Positions 6,963 through 9,698 of a stretch of 9,698 nucleotides of DNA are shown here, piece by piece; the first letter of the stretch is position 1, and each line of letters begins with the position of its first letter. Under the pieces are notes generated by a model. That model was not told the DNA's origin and ran no database searches. It was given only the letters and a program-made list of their open reading frames with translations. Location: contig DASXXM010000092.1 of NCBI GenBank assembly GCA_036503065.1, positions 1-9,698 on the forward strand, given 5' to 3'. Origin of the DNA: DATEPR01 sp036503065. Its GTDB lineage: Bacteria; Actinomycetota; Actinomycetes; Mycobacteriales; Pseudonocardiaceae. Position numbers and translations under genes: made by a program.

Positions 6963-8912
6963 TCAGCCCGCCACGCGCTGCCGGAACCGGGCCAGCATGG
7001 CCTGTTCGGCGTCCGCGTCGGCGTCAACACCCGACCAGCGCGACAGCAACACGACCACCGCGGCGAGCAGCGACACCTCGGTGATCGCCAACGCCACCAC
7101 GCCGCCCACCCGCTGGTCGGACAGCAGGCTGTGCACCCACGGCAACGCCAACGACCGGTACAGGTTGTCGCCCGCGTCGCCGTTGCCCACGACCCGGCGC
7201 GTGGTCAACAGGATCGCCGCGAACACCGTGTCGCTGGGCATCGCCGCCAGCAACATGCCCAGCCGCGCCAGGTTCGGCAGCCGGCGCGGCGTCGCGTCCA
7301 CCCCGATCACCACCCACGCGAACAGCAACCCGGTCGCGAAGAACCACACGTTGATCGCGGTGTGCGCCCAATGAAACCGCACCGCCGCGTCGAACAACCC
7401 GGTGAAGTACAGCGCGAACGGCGACCCGGCGAACAACACCAACACCACCACCGGATGCGTCAACGCCCGCAGACCGGGGGTCCGGAACAGCCACGACAGC
7501 CACTCCCGCACCCCCGGCAACTCGTCGGACTCACGGAGTGTGTCGCGCAGCAGGGTCAGCGGGGCGCCCAGGACCAGCAGGACCGGCGCCGCCATCGACA
7601 ACAGCATGTGGCCGGCCATGTGCACGCTGAACATCGCGGGCGCGTACCGCCCGATCCCCGAACACGTCGCCACGAGCACGAGCAAACAACCGGCCAGCCA
7701 ACTCACCGTCCGGCCCACCGGCCAACGCCGGTGTCGCCGCACGCCGACCAGATAGCCGACCGCGAGAAGTATCGCCAGTGGCCCGAACAGCACGTCGACC
7801 CGCCAGTCCAGGATCAACCGGGCCACCGTCGGCGGGCCATCCAGGTCGTAGCCCAGCAGGGTCTGCTGCGCGGTCGCCGGCCGCCCCAGGAACGCGGGTG
7901 GCGGCAGGTGCGTCTGGCCCACCGCCACCGCCAACCCACCGGCCAGCAACACCAACTCCGCACCGGCCAGCCGCGCCAACCGGCCGGCCGAACCACCCGC
8001 CGTCAGCCCCGCCAGCGCGCTACGGCGCCACCGCAGGCCCAGCACACCCAAGATCGCCGCGACCGCCAACTCGACCAGCATCAGCACGCCGTACGTGCCG
8101 CGACCCAGCTCGCCGACCGGCACCAGCACCAGCGCATCCACCACACCCGTGGTGACCAACACCAGCCAACAGCCGGTGGCCAACCGGGCGTACCGCCGGT
8201 TCAACGCCGCCGCGCTACCCCCCGCCCTGGCGGCACTCGCGAGGAACGCGACCAGCACACCAAGCCACACCGCCGCCGCCGGCACATGCAGCAACAAGGC
8301 CGAAGTCGCCAGGTCATGCCCTGAATCCGACGACGAGTGCCCGGTCACCAACGGCGGCAACAACGCGAACACGGCAAGCCCGGCCACCACAACCGTGGTA
8401 GCCCACCGCAACGCCAACCGAGCCCCCACCACGACCAGCACCACGACAACGGCCGTCACCAGCCAGGCCCGTGGCTCCTCCAACGCCCCCAACAGCGTGA
8501 ACAGGTTGTTCGGCGCAATCACTTGTGAAATCGGTTCACCAACGGAGTCACTGATGTCAAACGGCACCAGCACCAGCGCGGTGACCAGCCACCCAAGCCC
8601 CCACCAGGTTGCGGCCCGCACCGCCGAATACCCGGTAGCGGACAGCTCCCCGTCCGCCCGCGGTCGCGTGAAACACGCCGCGAACACCAGCGAGCCGACA
8701 CACAACGTCGCGGCGAGATCGGCCACCAGCCGCACCAGCGGCGTGCCGAGCCGGACCAACGGCCCCGGATCAGCGTTGCCCAGCTCGGTATAGGGCGCGG
8801 AACCGGCCGTCACCACCAATACGGTCACCAGCGCCACCCCCAGCGCCGCGGCCGCGACCACCAACCACCGCACCGAAGCCCGGCTGAGCTGCTGACGGTC
8901 CCTGGTGAACAC
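6963..8912 (-). CDS. CopD-CtaG fusion: copper handling / cytochrome c oxidase assembly membrane protein
   Basis: About 649 residues, almost entirely membrane helices (first at about 15-36). The N-terminal half is CopD-like, with HVPAAAVWLGVL (209-220) and a histidine-bearing loop GHSSSDSGH (191-199) that could bind copper. The C-terminal half is CtaG (caa3-type assembly family), with MFSVHMAGHMLLSM (427-440, His431 and His435), FHWAHT (513-518) and MPSDTVFAAILL (558-569). Such two-domain proteins are common in actinobacteria and are thought to move copper across the membrane and help load Cu into cytochrome oxidase. GTG at 8912 was chosen because the first helix follows. A longer reading from GTG at 9005 adds 31 Arg-rich residues that look non-coding. 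No Shine-Dalgarno sequence supports either. It is convergent with copA, with 13 bp between the stops. Confidence 0.9.
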   Translation of the reverse strand: MFTRDRQQLSRASVRWLVVAAAALGVALVTVLVVTAGSAPYTELGNADPGPLVRLGTPLVRLVADLAATLCVGSLVFAACFTRPRADGELSATGYSAVRAATWWGLGWLVTALVLVPFDISDSVGEPISQVIAPNNLFTLLGALEEPRAWLVTAVVVVLVVVGARLALRWATTVVVAGLAVFALLPPLVTGHSSSDSGHDLATSALLLHVPAAAVWLGVLVAFLASAARAGGSAAALNRRYARLATGCWLVLVTTGVVDALVLVPVGELGRGTYGVLMLVELAVAAILGVLGLRWRRSALAGLTAGGSAGRLARLAGAELVLLAGGLAVAVGQTHLPPPAFLGRPATAQQTLLGYDLDGPPTVARLILDWRVDVLFGPLAILLAVGYLVGVRRHRRWPVGRTVSWLAGCLLVLVATCSGIGRYAPAMFSVHMAGHMLLSMAAPVLLVLGAPLTLLRDTLRESDELPGVREWLSWLFRTPGLRALTHPVVVLVLFAGSPFALYFTGLFDAAVRFHWAHTAINVWFFATGLLFAWVVIGVDATPRRLPNLARLGMLLAAMPSDTVFAAILLTTRRVVGNGDAGDNLYRSLALPWVHSLLSDQRVGGVVALAITEVSLLAAVVVLLSRWSGVDADADAEQAMLARFRQRVAG

Positions 8913-8920
8913 GAAACGTG

Positions 8921-8926
8921 AGGGTA
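8921..8926 (-). promoter_or_regulatory. Candidate -10 box for a leaderless copD-ctaG transcript
   Basis: On the minus strand TACCCT matches the actinobacterial TAnnnT -10 pattern and ends 8 bp before GTG 8912. Transcription would then begin at or within a base or two of the start codon, which would explain the missing ribosome site. No recognisable -35 is seen, so this is a suggestion only. Confidence 0.3.
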
Positions 8927-9033
8927 GTCCGGCACGTCGCCCAGCACGTGCGGCAGGGTGGACCGCCGCGCGCGTGCCTCGTCGAACCGAACAGCCCACA
9001 CCCACGACGACCGGGTCGTAGGGCCTGTTCAGC

Positions 9034-9118
9034 TTGTGAAGTCAGTACACAGCCATTCTGCCGGTTACCACCGGCACCATCGGATCCTGCTGGTGCCGGT
9101 GAACGGTGCCGACCAGCG
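9034..9118. repeat. Diverged repeat element with hairpin core, copy A
   Basis: Copy A opens TTGTGAAGTCAGTACACAG and closes GACCAGCG. It matches copy B (9175-9250) at roughly 80% over the first 60 bp by hand alignment. Its core is a perfect 11-bp inverted repeat, CACCGGCACCA (9069-9079) and TGGTGCCGGTG (9091-9101), around an 11-nt loop containing GGATCC. It lies upstream of copD-ctaG. It resembles a small non-autonomous or REP-like palindromic element; no transposase or clear terminal repeats are present. Confidence 0.6.
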
Positions 9119-9174
9119 ATCTCGACCGATCGGGCCATCGAGCGCGGCTGAATCCGAAGTCACCAAGCGCACAG

Positions 9175-9250
9175 TTGTGAACTCGGTACACAGGCTTGGC
9201 GCGGGTTACCGCGGGCACCATCAGAATCCTGGTGGCGCGGGGGACCAGCG
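9175..9250. repeat. Diverged repeat element with hairpin core, copy B
   Basis: Copy B is in the same orientation as copy A, with starts 141 bp apart. It opens TTGTGAACTCGGTACACAG and closes GACCAGCG. Its core is a near-match inverted repeat: CCGCGGGCACCA (9209-9220) against TGGTGGCGCGG (9230-9240) with one bulged base, around TCAGAATCC. Both arms differ from copy A, yet pairing is largely kept, suggesting the stem-loop matters. Its right end lies 13 bp from the point where hydrolase similarity stops. Confidence 0.58.
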
Positions 9251-9263
9251 CCGAAACGGGGCG

Positions 9264-9359
9264 CCAGAACAGCGGTGTGCCCGCGCCATGCTGCTCGTAG
9301 TAGACGGCTACGCCGTTGACCTGCACCGTGTGGGTACGGCGCACGCCTAGTCTTGGCAC
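9264..9359 (-). pseudogene. Alpha/beta hydrolase N-terminal remnant
   Basis: Reading from GTG 9359 (or GTG 9344), about 32 codons give RRTHTVQVNGVAVYYEQHG then AGTPLFW. This is a typical opening of alpha/beta-fold hydrolases (V-x-V-N-G-V-x-x-x-Y-E-x-x-G-x-G-x-P-L). The family then continues with an oxyanion-hole HG and the nucleophile elbow. Here the frame instead runs into RPVSALV and through the two repeat copies to a stop at 9042, with no HG, no G-x-S-x-G and no fold. The piece therefore looks like the 5' stub of a gene whose remainder was lost or replaced. It starts 4 bp after the cbiD stop, as a downstream operon gene would. A short real ORF of 105 codons cannot be ruled out. Confidence 0.5.
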
Positions 9360-9362
9360 GTG

Positions 9363-9698
9363 CTACCCGCGCCCGACGATGGTGCCGGCCCGGTCGATGA
9401 CCACCACATCCACCTCGACCGGTGCGTCGCGCAACACCTCACGCGCGACCTCGCGCGCCCGCCCTGCCACGAGGTCCCCGAGCTCGGCGCACTGGCGCAG
9501 CGCGTCCAGCGCCGTGTGCGCGGCCCGCACCCCGGCCACCACGGGGGCGGACGCGCCCGCGGACCCGGCCAGCGACGCGAGCACGTCGAGGTCGACCTGG
9601 GAACGGCCCGAGTGCAGGTCCAGATGGCCGGCCGCCAGTTTGGACAGCTTGCCGAACCCGCCCGCGATGGTCAGCCGCGCCACCGGATGCCGCCGCAG
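9363..9698 (-). CDS. cbiD: Cobalt-precorrin-5B C1-methyltransferase, C-terminal part (runs off right edge)
   Basis: The last 111 codons of a gene whose start lies beyond the window. The reading LRRHPVARLTIAGGFGKLSKLAAGHLDLHS, followed by GRSQVDLDVLASLA, is the CbiD signature, where the GKLxKLAAGxxxxHS segment is highly conserved. The remainder is the usual alpha-helical tail, ending VDVVVIDRAGTIVGRG and TAG at 9365-9363. CbiD methylates C1 of cobalt-precorrin-5B with S-adenosylmethionine in corrin ring synthesis. The true start is outside: GTG at 9683 is an internal Val codon, since similarity continues upstream of it. Cobalamin is the cofactor of lysine 5,6-aminomutase, the enzyme expected between KamA and Kdd, but the genes are far apart here and no riboswitch is visible. 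Confidence 0.88.
   Translation of the reverse strand: MRRHPVARLTIAGGFGKLSKLAAGHLDLHSGRSQVDLDVLASLAGSAGASAPVVAGVRAAHTALDALRQCAELGDLVAGRAREVAREVLRDAPVEVDVVVIDRAGTIVGRG

Noticed and set aside
6870..8793. Plus-strand frames opposite copD-ctaG (6870-8324 and 8095-8793).
   Set aside because: They are Gln/Arg/His-rich or Thr/Ser-rich antisense frames without domains, and the minus frame shows clear CopD and CtaG motifs.
8913..9005. N-terminal extension of the CopD-CtaG protein from GTG 9005.
   Set aside because: The extra 31 residues are Arg-rich without a ribosome site, and the first membrane helix fits a start at 8912 better. It is kept as an alternative only.
8958..9350. A 130-codon plus-strand frame running through both repeat copies.
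   Set aside because: It has no recognisable domain or ribosome site. Its internal similarity comes from the DNA repeats, whose 141-bp spacing keeps the frame open.

Overview
The window is very GC-rich, uses C/G-ending codons and GTG starts, and carries Actinobacteria-type genes (a soluble P450 next to a MaoC hydratase, a CopD-CtaG fusion, the CbiD route to cobalamin). Protein resemblance suggests a Pseudonocardiales-like actinomycete. That placement is an inference from familiarity; no search was run.

Region 1 (1-2604) is a lysine catabolism locus. On the minus strand lie a 3,5-diaminohexanoate dehydrogenase (kdd) and, overlapping its stop by an ATGA junction, the first 30 codons of an amidohydrolase that runs off the left edge. 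Divergent from kdd, across an 80-bp AT-richer promoter gap, is a KamA-type radical-SAM lysine 2,3-aminomutase. KamA makes beta-lysine, and Kdd acts two steps later, on the product of the B12-dependent lysine 5,6-aminomutase (KamDE). KamDE is not in the window and may lie to the left.

Region 2 (2605-4624) holds a cytochrome P450 and a MaoC-fold hydratase, each with its own upstream region. The two upstream regions share a 16-bp box with 14 identical positions. The P450 also has a 27-bp near-perfect dyad ending 7 bp before its ATG. This points to shared regulation of two genes of unknown substrate.

Region 3 (4625-8912) is a copper pair in convergent orientation: a Cu(I)-exporting P1B-1 ATPase (CopA type) on plus and a membrane CopD-CtaG fusion on minus, with stops only 13 bp apart. 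CopA would remove excess cytoplasmic copper. The CopD/CtaG protein would handle copper at the membrane for cytochrome oxidase assembly.

Region 4 (8913-9362) has no intact gene. It contains two diverged copies of a roughly 80-bp element with a hairpin core, and what looks like the first 30 or so codons of an alpha/beta hydrolase whose similarity stops just before the repeats. Region 5 (9363-9698, minus) is the C-terminal third of CbiD, a cobalamin biosynthesis methyltransferase, running off the right edge. Cobalamin is the cofactor of the KamDE step expected beside region 1, but nothing here shows a regulatory link.
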